Shown here: positions 12,194-22,714 of the stretch, piece by piece
Numbering within the stretch: the first letter of the stretch is position 1
Layout: every line of letters starts with the position of its first letter
DNA from: Heterostelium album PN500
Lineage: Eukaryota > Evosea > Eumycetozoa > Acytosteliales > Acytosteliaceae
Direction: 5' to 3'
Assembly: GCF_000004825.1 (NCBI RefSeq)
Contig: NW_008805090.1
Location: forward strand, 620,001-684,000
DNA: 64,000 bases
Translations under genes and position numbers: made by a program
Notes under the pieces: model-generated
What the model saw: only the letters and a program-made list of their open reading frames with translations
The model's database searches: none
What the model was told of the DNA's origin: nothing

Positions 12194-14160
12194 TTAGTCT
12201 TTGGTCTCGTTGGTTCTGTAAATCAACTGAATATCTGATTTACCATAACCAGGTTTGACTAGTTGAATTTTTGTTGGTCTTAAATCAATTGGCTTCGTTA
12301 AAATCGTAAGTGAATACTCTACTATATCCAATGAATCGGTATTTCCATCTTTTCTATCTTTATCGTCGTCTTTATGTTTATCTTTTCTATGATGTTTATC
12401 TTTTTTCTCTTTTTTATCTGCATCGTCTTTGCAATCTAATCTTTCCTTATTATTGATACTCTTTGCTTTTGATGGTTCATTGCTATTCCATATTATTTTG
12501 GTTGATAACGATGAAGATGATTTTGTTGATGGATTGATATAGACTGGTAAATTGAGTGCTCTATTGAGTGAACTTAACGCACTCTTTAGCCACTCTCTAA
12601 CTTCAACCACAGAGTAAGTTCCATACTCGAATACGCCCCAACTTCCTGTTGCTCCATTATTGGTATCCAAATTGAAAACCGCTAGTTTTGAAATGGTGAT
12701 GTATTGGTCGGCCAACATCTGATTGACTTGTTTAATCTTGTCTTGGAGTTCAAGAGATCCACTAGTATGAAGTGCACTAGTTGTGAAATACATGATGGAT
12801 CTCACCGAATCTTGTCTCCAACCAATGGTTTCATTTTGATTCTTAATAGCCGCGATAACTGGTGACACTGGATCTACTTTATTACAGTTGGGATTGGAAA
12901 CATAGAAATCATGGAATATAGATTGATCCAGAGCCCTGTTTGTAAGGTGACCGATTTTCATTATAGGTGAATAAGAATCTTCTGGATTGAACGATTCATC
13001 GGCATCGCAATTGGCATCGCTATTAAAGTAGCCCAAGCCAAACTGTGTGTCTGGAAACACTGTTGATGTCAACAATAAGAATCTTTCAAAACCACGGTAA
13101 ATCTCCAAAAGTACATCATCCGATGGCATTGCCAAATCAAATAATAAATAGATATCCAATTTTTTCTTGGCGTGTCTCTCTGCACTTTCATATTTATCCC
13201 ATTTGTCGTCGTTCTTCTTTTTTTTCTTATCTTTGTTATTACTGTAGGGTGATTGCAATTGGATATATGGTGATTGTTTAAATGTAATGGTAGTGACAAT
13301 CTCTGAATCCTCTGGTGACACAACAATTTGTTGGATCACAGGTGTCAAGTAGCTGTTCTCTGTTTCGCCAAACGATGCTAATTCGTAAGACAAAGATAAA
13401 GATGGAGAAGTAGTAGATTTTCGGTGGTGTTTACCACAGTGATTTCTACTATCAATCGATAGTTGACAATTCTCTCCATACCAATTGTCAGGACAATCAC
13501 ATAGCATTGTTACATTATTGAAAACACCTCCATTCTCGCAATCTTTAACAGCGATTGGTTTACACTGATCACCTTGATATCCAACAAGACAATTCAGACA
13601 CATTGAATCAGGAGCGAATCCTTCTCTGCACAAACAAAAGTCGTCTGAAGTCGAATTGTAATCCATATTCAAATCACCATTATTACATGCATAATTTGCT
13701 AAATTTATTTGTTATATATATTAGATATTAATTTGTCAGTTTTGAAATAATTTGAGAATTTAATTACTAACATACTTGCAACGATATCAAAATGTATCAC
13801 TTGAGAATAAAAACTGAATGGTAGTAATGATGATTTAACTGCAACTACAACACTATAGACACCTGCTTGGTAAGAATATGGTGCCCACTCTAGTATGACT
13901 GAAACAACATGATTGTTATGTATTTCTTTCGAAATCTTGACACCATCTGGATGTTTGGCTACTGAGATATCTAATCTATCGAATGGGAGTAACAGCTTGG
14001 TGGTTACAGAGTATTGCCATGTAGTTGTACTTCCAACCGGACAATCTACTGTAGTTGCTTCAGAAGGTGTTGGATATATAAAATATGGTTGATTCCATAT
14101 TAACAATTTTAAAACAATAACTATCACCAAAAATAAAATAGTAACAATCTTTAAAAACAT
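12194..14160 (-). CDS. EGF-like / integrin-beta-like VWA membrane protein
   Basis: Two minus-strand exons, 13776-14160 and 12194-13698, code for 629 residues. The N terminus has a long hydrophobic stretch (MFLKIVTILFLVIVIVLKLLI) that is a signal peptide or signal anchor. After a beta-rich region come EGF-like modules (CLCREGFAPDSMCLNC, GYQGDQC, CDCPDNWYGENC), a basic linker, and a 200-residue domain beginning LDIYLLFDLAMPSDD. That domain resembles the integrin-beta I-like VWA fold, including a stretch similar to FGLGYF. The metal-site motif DxSxS is degenerate (DLAMP), so metal binding is doubtful. The tail is Lys/Asp-rich. Dictyostelid Sib adhesion proteins combine VWA and EGF-like parts, but the C-terminal membrane segment and NPXY motifs of Sib proteins are not seen. 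Adhesion or matrix function is inferred. Confidence 0.6.
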
Positions 14161-14483
14161 TTATTACTTATAAATATATTTAATAATATAAAAATTAAAA
14201 AGTAAATAAATTTTAAAGGTTTTAAATGTTTTTAAAGATATTTTTTTTTGTTGAAATTAAATTTAATTTTGTGTTGGGATTTAGCCCAAAAAAAAAATGG
14301 GTTTTAAAACCACTTGACAGTGCGAGAAAAAGATAATTAACAGAGAACAACACAAATGATTATGATTCCTAATAAACAATATTGTTTGTCATTTAGACTT
14401 TATAAATTACTAAAATGATTGATACATTTATTTGTTTTGACTATCAAAAAGAAAACAACAATTATGTTCTTTTGTTTTTTCTT

Positions 14484-15237
14484 TCATCTTGCACTGCCCA
14501 AACTTTTAAATAGATTTACATATTGTATTGATGTGTGTAGTTCAGAGTAGTTTCGCGGCAGTGCTGGAAATGCACTGAAATCGTATGAGGTTTGTACTTG
14601 ATCTGCTGGGAATCCCAGGTTTCCACTGATAAACTCTGAGAGTAGTTTCGTTGCGTTGAATGGTGATGTAGATGTAACAGAGCAAGCTGTATACTCAACT
14701 TCAACTGCAATAGCTTTTACATCTGCATTTAAAACTATTGGTCCGATTCTAATGATAAAGTCACCTATTTCATATTTGTTACCCTATTTGTTTGTAATTT
14801 ATAAATGTAAATTGATTAGTTAGTTGAGGCCAGTTATAGCGTAAACAACAATAATAAAGATTAAACATAACAATCAACTTACGGATATCTCATGTGTTTG
14901 TCTCTTTTTATAACTGTTGGTTTTCTCCAAGATCGATACAACTTCACGATCTGCTTCGACAACTGTGTACTGACTAACCATATAACTCTTTTTTATCTTT
15001 TCATCAAAGGTTAGAAGATGAAACTCTCTGGGTGCATTAGGCGAACCATCAGGCAGTCTCTCTAGATATAATGAACATGATATAGACCACGGTGATACTC
15101 TAATACCTCCAAGAAATTCAATCTTTTTTTCAAGTTCTTTTATATTATCACCTTTAAATATACTGTATAATTATATTAGTATTGATTTAGTATTATCTTT
15201 TTTAGTTCATAAATCAAATTTACCATTTGTATCCCAT
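14484..15237 (-). CDS. med20: Mediator complex subunit 20
   Basis: Three minus-strand exons: 15224-15237 (14 nt, MGYK plus two bases), 14883-15162 and 14484-14783; 197 residues. The tiny first exon was chosen because its ATG is the only one giving the right phase across the GTAAAT...TATACAG intron, and MGYKC matches the MGVTC start of animal MED20. The middle part ([17 protein letters not shown]) and the C-terminal part match the family best, especially [17 protein letters not shown] and [16 protein letters not shown]20 sits in the Mediator head module with MED18 and MED8 and works in RNA polymerase II initiation. The length is close to the animal protein (about 212). The neighbours are unrelated in function. 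Confidence 0.8.
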
Positions 15238-15456
15238 TGTCTTGTCATTTGTTTAGAAAAACATTGTTTTAATAAATGTTATTCTATTATTTTTAAACTA
15301 ACCATTTTAATGAGATTCAATATCAAAGAAGTTCGGGGAAGTCATTTTATTGAATCTACTTTGAAATATATAAAAGTTAAAAATAAAAATAAAAATAAAA
15401 ATAAATTAAAAAATAATTATACTAAAAATTATAAAAAATATCCTAAATAATATAAT

Positions 15457-15527
15457 GCGTTGTTGGTCTAGTGGCAGAATTCTTGCCTACCAAGCAGGAG
15501 ACCCGGGTTCGATTCCCGGACAACGCA
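15457..15527 (+). tRNA. tRNA-Gly, anticodon ACC
   Basis: A 71-nt cloverleaf: acceptor stem GCGTTGT/ACAACGC, T arm CCGGG-TTCGATT-CCCGG, anticodon stem CTTGC/GCAGG with loop CTACCAA, so the anticodon is ACC at 15489-15491. A box-B match (GGTTCGATTCC) and a downstream T run after CA support Pol III transcription. There is no CCA in the DNA, as expected in eukaryotes. One D-stem pair (C-A) is mismatched. Most eukaryotes read GGU/GGC with GCC, so A34 is unusual. Confidence 0.9.
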
Positions 15528-16480
15528 TTAAATAACTTTGAAATTTAAATGCCCGGATGCGGAGACAACAATAATGTTTGTTTTATATGTTCTCTCTGCC
15601 TGTTTATCTAATAGTATTCTATTCAATAGCAATATCTCACTTCTTGATGAGACTATATATAATATATAAAAATAAAAACTTGTCGGTTAATACCAAAACT
15701 ATCAATTTGTTGGATTATCACTGCTAATAAAACTCTATCAAAAATAAAATTTGAGGAGGAGTATAAGATTGATTGGTCATTATTTTCAAAGAATTTATTA
15801 ATATATGTCTTATTTTAATATATAGCTGTATTGAGTATTTGATTGTTCATCGATATTTGATTTAATTTCTATCTTATTTATTTATTATTACATGTAATTA
15901 ATATGAAAGACGAATATATGTTAAGAAGAAATGTTAACATCCTTACTGTACTTAACACGGAGTAATAAGGATGAGAATGAGTGAATACTTAATCAGATGA
16001 GATTAAATTTATTTAGTATAGTAGCTGTTGCCGTTGGTGGATCTATATTGTAACTTAGCTAATCTGTAGATTGAATATATAGTCAAAGATCTAACAATTA
16101 TCATATTTAAAATTAAATAAATAAAAAGATTGTGTTCCCAAGGAAATAAAGTGAAAGCCCTTCACATGTTGCAAGAAGTATATATCACAACCAATGTTTT
16201 GCCCTGTCAACAAGAATGTGTTCCCAATCTATCTACAACATTCACTCTCATATTAATATCGTTCTAACACCAAAATCCAGACCTAAGAAATAGGTATATT
16301 TGTGGTATAGAAATCATACAGGAAAATAAATTGTATAGAGCAAATTAAAATAATCAGAAAATTTATTAATCAATTTTTAAAAAAAAAATATAATAATAAA
16401 TCAAACGATAGTTTTTAAGTTTAATACTAAGATAGATCAATAGTATATTGATTTATTTCTTTTAAGGATAACATATATAC
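15528..16480. other. Gene-free AT-rich DNA downstream of tRNA-Gly
   Basis: About 950 bases with no ORF of note. It contains patches with more balanced composition (15,930-16,270) that look like decayed repeat DNA, but no family can be named. Confidence 0.5.
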
Positions 16481-16813
16481 ATAAATAGTGTAATTCTATT
16501 TTTTTAGTTTTCTATTTTTTAAAACAGGTGACTTGATAAATATTATTAATATAATAACATTTTAGAAGCAAATAAATGATAGAATAGGTATAATCTAAAG
16601 ATAAAATTATATTATTACAAAAAAAAAAATTGATTTTTTAATTTGTTACTGATATAAAAATAATTATAGAATTTAATAATTCAAACAATAGTTTATATTT
16701 AAGTGAAACCTTTTCCATCTTTTATTTTCTTCTAAAAATAATTATAAAAATTTCTTCTCCATGTCACCTGCTCTAAAATAGAAAACTAAAAAACTAGAAT
16801 TACTCTATTTATT
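16481..16813. mobile_element. Fold-back / MITE-like element with long inverted repeats
   Basis: The left arm 16481-16532 (ATAAATAGTGTAATTCTA ... AAAACAGGTGAC) is an inverted copy of the right arm 16763-16813 (GTCACCTGCTCTAAAATAG ...), with about 50 bases at high identity. The similarity goes on inward: TTTTAGAAGCAAATAAATGA near 16561 pairs with the region near 16710-16735. The whole is a 333-bp imperfect palindrome with no ORF, which is the form of a non-autonomous DNA transposon or fold-back element. No target duplication was found with certainty. Confidence 0.6.
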
Positions 16814-18540
16814 GAAGTAGATGATCATATTTCTTAAATATTCTAAATCATTTAATCTTTTAATACTATCACAACATAGTTTTCATCAACCAATGAATCA
16901 GCATTGATTCATCTAATCTCTATAATTAAATCATTAATTTTTAGATCAACTCAATTGGAGGTCATATCATTTTGACTATAAATGGTTATCACTTGGAGAT
17001 CATTAGAAAGATGAATTGGATCAAAATATTAAGAATATGCAATTTACAATATATTAAAACTTCATCCTATATTTTGAAACACACTTCGAGATCTATAATC
17101 CAAAATACTCTAGAAAATCAACATATGTTCATCAATAGTTCTAATTTTTAAATCTTTGTCTTGATATTCTGATTGATATATACAATAATGATAATGGAAA
17201 AAAATAAATATAAATATTCTTTTTTTTCTTTGAAAATGATTTGAATTTATAAAAAAATTGAGACATTTTTAACTTTTTTAAAAAAATAAAAAAACAAACA
17301 AAAATTATTTGTGCAATATTTCTGAAGTAATAAAATACTTTTTCTTTTTATAGATATAAATTTATTTTCTTAAAAATCAAATAATAGGATTAAGCTATAC
17401 ATAGTTTATGATTATTTGATTCAAATTGTTTCATAAAGATTCATTGGGTTTTTGTCTGTAAAAAGGTGTCATTTCATATCATTTTTAACAGTATTTAAGA
17501 GCTCTTTTGAGTTTATAATGAATGTCATCTAGTATATATATTTATCTCATGAATACCCAAGAATTTTAAAAAACATTCAGGTCCTGATCGGTTGTTTGTA
17601 TATCACATTTAGTTATGTATTCATTTTAAGTACAAATATTATGTGTTTTCGAATATTGATGACAAGTGAGATGTCTTGTATAGTTATCGAATATACTAAA
17701 ATTAGTTAAACAAAATTATTTATTAGTAGATTTATATCATACTCTAAAATTTCTATAAAAACTGGGAATCTAGAGCTTAAGATTGTTTGTCTATGTATCT
17801 GATTCCATATTAAATTAAATCGAGTAAAGATTGAATTTGAATCTACCATTTTCAACTTAATGATAGAATATTAGTTGTTCTATAATCGGAAATTCCTTTA
17901 AAGAATAACTTTCTTTATACTATACTCTCCTTGTTTTATTTTCGTTTCATCTGTTTAATTACTTTTCTAAAAAACAATATATTTGTTTATGTAAAATCAG
18001 TTAAAAAACTTTTCATTTTAAATATGAAGAAGAGTCTATAAAGTTTTTTTTGTATTATTTCTGAAAGTAATTCCTTAATCCTTTATTAGTCTTCTAATAA
18101 TGATATTGATGTATCATTTTAAAAATGTATTGATATCCTTTTTTTCAATGATTTAATTGTTTTTTATTTTAAATATAATTGTAATCTTTTAAATACATAC
18201 TCTTTTTATACAAATAGTATTTGTGTTCTGTGTTGAGTTTGTTTTTGTTTAGTTTTTCTTGAGTCTTGAAACAGAATTCTATATTAAACCAACTTCTTGT
18301 TCCATTCAGTATTCCAAATCAAGTATTCCAAAAATGTATTTTCTTTCTGTTAATATTTTGCTGGGTATCATTCTTTTATATTATATATTTAAATATTTCA
18401 AAATAAATTTAAAAGTACTAATAATTTATCCTTAAAAAGATATATTTGATCCACGTCGTACGATATCCCTAAAAGAACTGTTGTATGAACTTTACCATTT
18501 CTAGATTGTATATCTAGTAATTCTAACTATTAAATTTCCA
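16814..18540. other. Gene-free AT-rich DNA
   Basis: About 1.7 kb without a plausible coding frame; AT content is very high. It is probably old, decayed mobile-element DNA between the fold-back element and the LINE, but no family can be identified by eye. Confidence 0.5.
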
Positions 18541-20075
18541 TTTTTTTTTTTTTGTTTTTTTCAAAAAAGATTTGTTGACTCATGATCAGTCAACAAATTG
18601 CAGGTATTGATATTAACCTGCTAGTTCCTGTTTTATATTATATTTACATTCTCACACAGGCCAATAAAATATTATTATTATTATTATTGTTTATTGTTAT
18701 TATAATAAGTTGAGTAGTATTAGGATAGAATAGATCTAACAGTAGCTGCATGTTGATGAACAACAGTATAAAGTGGTGGCACGTAGTTGGAAGGATTTAG
18801 ATTCCAATCAGATTTAAATTTACGCGTTATTGCAGAGCAATCGACAGTGATTCCTTGGGAGATAGAATAAGCGATTGTGAAGTTAAGCTTGTGGTAATTG
18901 GCATCGATTAATTTGGTGTAATGGGTGACTGCTCTCTTGAGGGTATTTTCCAGCTTGTAATGGGTACCATCACCAAACATTTCACAGGATAGCGCCTGCC
19001 ATAACGAAATGTAAGATAGCAGCAGCAAGATGGGTGAAGTGGACAGTAGAACGAATAGGACCGTCGAACTTGATGCACGAGTGCTTCCAATTACGAAGTC
19101 TATAGTTACAGTACTTGTGGTATATATGTTTGACAAAGGAAAGGAACTGCTGTGAAACTACATTCCTGCATTTGAAGAAGAAATGCTCATGTGGGTTGCA
19201 GAGTTCAGTGAAGGTGTCACCCCAGAACTCACAGTGCGCTTGTGGTTGATGGGGAAGGTGTGAGAGTACAGCCAGAATATGCTGTTACGTAGCATAGGCG
19301 CTTTGACCTTGGATATATGCAGGAACTGAGAAGTGATTGTTTCTAAAATCCATCCAAGACGAATGGAACAGTTTGAAGGATGGTGAAGAAGTTGGATTAG
19401 TAAATTTATTGGCACAATCAAGCATGGATGACCAAGTTTTGAAGTAGCCAAATGAGTTGCTTCTACTTAACAACAGGAATCTATTAAAAACCCATATCTT
19501 ATAAACAGCAGAACGAAGAGATAGATCCCACAAATTCAGACCACCATCATTCCAGTGAAAGCAAGACCTGTCCAAAGACATCAAAGCGGTGAACTTTGTT
19601 TTGGCATCAGGTGCACTGGTGAAGAACCAAGCAATAAGTCTGTTGACAAGCTTGATTTGGTCAGGTGTGGGTGATTCAAGATAGAAGTGATAGAAGAGCA
19701 TGGGAAGCACATAAGATTTAATGATAGTTGATTTCGCTCTAAGAGTATAAACTTTGTACTTATATAGAGCTAGGTTTGCTTTAATGAGATTGATTATACT
19801 TGCCAGTTTGGAGCAGTGACCATCCGGGTTGAAGTTGACACCTAAGTATCTTTCGGGTAAGGTGGAGACAGGGAACGGAAGGTTGGCAGTGGAAGTGTTA
19901 CCGAGTGGAATGATAACCGATTTACTAGAGTTAACATCCGCAGAGGTGGATAGCTTGAACAAGTTAAACCAGTGGATGACTCTATGCAGTTCATCCAAGG
20001 TCCTGGAGAAGGCACCAGTGTCATCAGCGAACATGAGCAACTTGATTCCACTCCGGGGACTCGTACGTCTAAAAA
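18541..20075 (-). mobile_element. L1-type non-LTR retrotransposon (LINE), 5'-truncated and decayed
   Basis: On the minus strand the sequence starts inside a reverse transcriptase at the catalytic motif (LLMFADDTGAFS, near 20040) and runs through the thumb/connector region to a C-terminal CxxxxxxxxxC...H...C cysteine-histidine cluster (CEFWGDTFTELC, HEHFFFKC), as in L1-clade elements such as dictyostelid TREs. The upstream part of ORF2, including the endonuclease, is absent. There is an in-frame stop (TAA) near 19285 and a frame change near 19100, after which reading continues to 18720. The 3' noncoding end holds an 11-bp perfect hairpin at 18570-18597 followed by an A-rich tail at 18541-18562. 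It is a dead-on-arrival copy. Exact TRE family membership needs a comparison. Confidence 0.8.
18570..18597 (-). other. 3'-terminal hairpin of the LINE
   Basis: ATTTGTTGACT and AGTCAACAAAT form an 11-bp perfect stem with a 7-nt loop, lying directly before the A-rich tail of the LINE in the element's sense. It could serve as the reverse transcriptase recognition structure in the element RNA; this is an inference from its position. Confidence 0.6.
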
Positions 20076-20347
20076 AATGATTTAAACCCCTATCTCACAC
20101 ATTGTTGGCATGTTTTTTATAAAAATAATTGAAAAAAGCACCTATATTTGGAAAAACGTAGTAGGTACTTTTGAACCCCAAGCAAGATTCTCATCCTCAC
20201 TGAAAAACAAAAAAAATTTGGCAGTTGTGTGGTCACCCACAATTTTTTTTTTAATTTTTTTTTTTTTTTTTTTTTAATTTTTTTTTTAATTGTTACCTGT
20301 ATACAGAATATATTATATTATTCTAGTTATGATTTTTTTTTTAAAAG
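20076..20347. other. Intergenic / repeat-derived
   Basis: Short AT-rich region with T runs. The string GAACCCCAAGCAAGATTCTCA near 20175 resembles one near 22055, so both may stem from a shared old repeat. No gene is seen. Confidence 0.4.
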
Positions 20348-20889
20348 ATGGAAAACTATATGTTTAAGTTTAAGTTGGAGCAACCAGAGTCTACCAAAGA
20401 AAATGATAACAAGAAGTGTGTATTCAATGATGAGGAAATTGAAATAATAAATGATAACCCAAGAGATCACGTTTCGGTTGATTATGGCTTAAATATTTTG
20501 TTCGAAGTGATTGAAAATGAAAATAATTATATTAGTAGTATTAGTAGTAGTAGTAGTGGTAGTAGTAGTAGTATTAAATAGTAATAGTTCAGTTTCTAAA
20601 ATAAATACATACCACGTTAATAGTGTTGAATTCAAGTGTGAGCATTGTTTATATTCTTATGGTGAATTGACCAAACTAAATAGGCACAAGAGAGAAAAGC
20701 ACCCCAATGAAATGAAAAAGTCACATTGGGAGCAACCACTCCAAGTGAATGCAGATATAAATTCGAAGCAGTGTTGTCATAACAACTGTCAAGTAAAAGT
20801 GACTCTATCAAACTATGCAAGCATCTGAAAACCAAACATCCTTGTTGGGAAACGAATAATAAACTGGAATTAGACGAAATCACATGTTA
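20348..20889 (+). pseudogene. Broken C2H2-type zinc-finger gene
   Basis: Three consecutive reading frames look protein-like. The first (20348-20580) is acidic and ends in poly-Ser. The second (about 20580-20800) carries a C2H2 finger, FKCEHCLYSYGELTKLNRHK followed by REKHP. The third (about 20801-20889) carries DSIKLCKHLKTKHPCW, whose His residues complete a second finger begun by CCHNNC in the previous frame. Two frame changes, not explained by normal-sized introns, join them. It is either a decayed host gene or the DNA-binding end of a former DNA transposon. It lies in the mobile-element island between the two tRNA genes. Confidence 0.5.
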
Positions 20890-21166
20890 AGGGTGCAAAA
20901 ACAATTGGATAATCAGATCAAAAGAGAGAGAAATAACCTTGCTGTGTCTACTCCTGTTTGACATCTTAATAGATTTATTGTTTTCAGTGTGTTTACCTAT
21001 TTATTTACAAAAAAAAAAAAGTTAGAATTAATATACTAGTTATATATAAGTTTTCAAAGTATTTGAAGGTATTGGTGGATTGACATTTAATCAAATTGAC
21101 ATGTGTTTGGATCGATATTTACAACAAAAGAATCTATTTGTAGAAGTAAGAAGTTATTAAGAACTC

Positions 21167-21736
21167 TTGACTGTAATACTACAGAAAGAGATGATGAATA
21201 TTTGGATAAGGTATTCGAATTGGAGTTGTGCTTTGATGGTGATATATGTAGTCGAAATATCAATCGCCAAATGGAAATCAACAAACATCAGATTGGAAAT
21301 CAACAACATTAAGAATATACTAGATGATATTATGAACCAAAAATGTGATGATATTAAGAACATAACATTCAACGATAATTTAATCGCTTTTTTGGAAATA
21401 CATTCACAAAACAAACTAACACATCCAGTCATATTTCAGAAAGTAGTTGAAGAAGACTATAGGAGATTTAAAAGAGAAGAAGAGAGAATTAAACAAATGA
21501 AAAGGAAGATACAGCAAGATAGGAAACAAGATAAGCAACAAGACAAGAAACAAGATAAACAGCAAGATAAGAAACAAGATAAGAAGATACAACATAAGAA
21601 GCAAAACAAGAAACAAGATAAACAACAAAACAAGAAACAAGATAAGAAACAAGACAAGAAACAAGATAAGAAGATACAATATAAGAAGCAAAACAAGAAA
21701 CAAAAAAATAAAACAAAATATTTAGTTATTTTTTAA
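21167..21736 (+). CDS. Hypothetical K/Q/D-rich repeat protein
   Basis: An open frame of 189 residues in a mobile-element-rich island. The start is uncertain because an overlapping frame (21103-21312) also looks partly protein-like. The second half is made of repeated KKQDKQQD units and is very basic. The N-terminal 90 residues (for example ITFNDNLIAFLEIHSQNK) show no recognised domain. It may be a coiled-coil or nuclear protein, or a decayed gene. No upstream signal decides this. Confidence 0.3.
   Translation: MTVILQKEMMNIWIRYSNWSCALMVIYVVEISIAKWKSTNIRLEINNIKNILDDIMNQKCDDIKNITFNDNLIAFLEIHSQNKLTHPVIFQKVVEEDYRRFKREEERIKQMKRKIQQDRKQDKQQDKKQDKQQDKKQDKKIQHKKQNKKQDKQQNKKQDKKQDKKQDKKIQYKKQNKKQKNKTKYLVIF
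21510..21715 (+). repeat. CAAGATAAGAAA-type minisatellite
   Basis: About 200 bases of tandem 12-15-bp units (variants of CAAGATAAGAAA and CAACAAGACAAGAAA) encode Lys/Gln/Asp repeats in the plus frame. The opposite strand gives artificial Leu/Cys/Phe-rich frames that were not annotated. Confidence 0.85.
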
Positions 21737-21739
21737 TAT

Positions 21740-22103
21740 TATTCTTACTTTTTTAAAGTTCTTTTATTGTGAACTCTGTTCATCTTTTAATCTATCCATA
21801 TTTGCTGAACTTGTTGTTCCTGATATGCTTTAAATTTTTAATATTTGATATATTATCGTATAATCGATCAAAATAGATGTTAATGTGATGTAATTTTTTT
21901 TTCAAATTTTTTTTCAAATTTTTTTTCAAATTTTTTTTCATTTTTTTTCATTTTTTATTATTCCAAATTTGTAAAAACTGAAATAAGTGGGGTACGACTT
22001 TCTGAAGTGCTTTCGAGCGGTAGATACTTCAATACAAATCTCTTTTGTTCAAGTTTGAACCCCATCAAGATTCTCAGTGTTGTTTTTTCAAATTTTTTTT
22101 ACT
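21740..22103. other. Intergenic with T-rich tandem motif
   Basis: Contains four or five copies of TTTTTTTTCAAA (21893-21950) and a string similar to that near 20175. No coding frame. Confidence 0.6.
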
Positions 22104-22195
22104 CTCACACCTTCCCCATCAACATTTTAAAGAGTACAGCCGGAATATGCTGTTACGTAGTAGCTTTGACCTTGGATATATGCAGGGACTGAGAT
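22104..22195 (-). mobile_element. LINE fragment with internal inversion
   Basis: The segment 22131-22195 matches 19260-19325 of the larger LINE copy in the same orientation (for example GAATATGCTGTTACGTAG and CTTTGACCTTGGATATATGC). The adjacent 22104-22127 (ACTCTCACACCTTCCCCATC) is the reverse complement of the sequence that should continue it. So this scrap comes from the same family and carries a small inversion. Confidence 0.7.
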
Positions 22196-22237
22196 TGGAA
22201 ATTGCGCGCTTTATGGGATAGTTTTTTAAAAACTTAT

Positions 22238-22318
22238 CGACACCTGCAGGATTCGAACCTGCGCCCCCGAAGGGAATTGATTTCTAGTCAATCGCCGTAA
22301 CCACTTGGCTAAGGTGTC
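22238..22318 (-). tRNA. tRNA-Ser, anticodon AGA
   Basis: An 81-nt cloverleaf on the minus strand: acceptor stem GACACCT/AGGTGTC with discriminator G, D arm GCC..GGC, anticodon stem ATTGA/TCAAT with loop CTAGAAA, a long variable arm (CCCTTCGGGGG) and T arm GCAGG-TTCGAAT-CCTGC. The type II variable arm and AGA anticodon identify a UCU/UCC serine tRNA. No intron. Confidence 0.95.
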
Positions 22319-22714
22319 ATTTGGATGATGATAGGAAAATCCAACTTAAGTTTCCATTTGGGAGTTTTTATATCATTTCCTGGAAAGCACCCCAACTCTG
22401 TTAAAACGAGTCTTGATCCGTGTTTATGTTAGTTGATTACAAACTGTCGATCCAATCACATCAACATTTCCATTCATACATCTGAAAGGTCCCTCCACCA
22501 GTAGTGTATTTTCTCTTCAAAAAAAAAAGTTGATTTACATTAACAAAAAAGCTCCTATCACCTTAACAACTAGGTAAATGTGAGATGGTGATCAAATTTT
22601 GAAAAGAAATTAGCTTCTACTCCAAGAATCAAAAAGAAAAATTAAAAAATTGTTTCTCTTTTCATCTTGTTATATATAAGAAATGAATTAATTTTTTTAT
22701 TTTACAATTTTATT
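22319..22714. other. Intergenic
   Basis: About 400 bases between tRNA-Ser and the 3' end of the ABCG gene. Moderately GC-rich near the tRNA, with no ORF and no recognised element. Confidence 0.6.

Noticed and set aside
15932-16269. A possible solo LTR (TGTTA...TAACA ends, 338 bp)
   Set aside because: Only 5 bp of end similarity, no flanking target duplication, and no second copy in the window; treated as chance.
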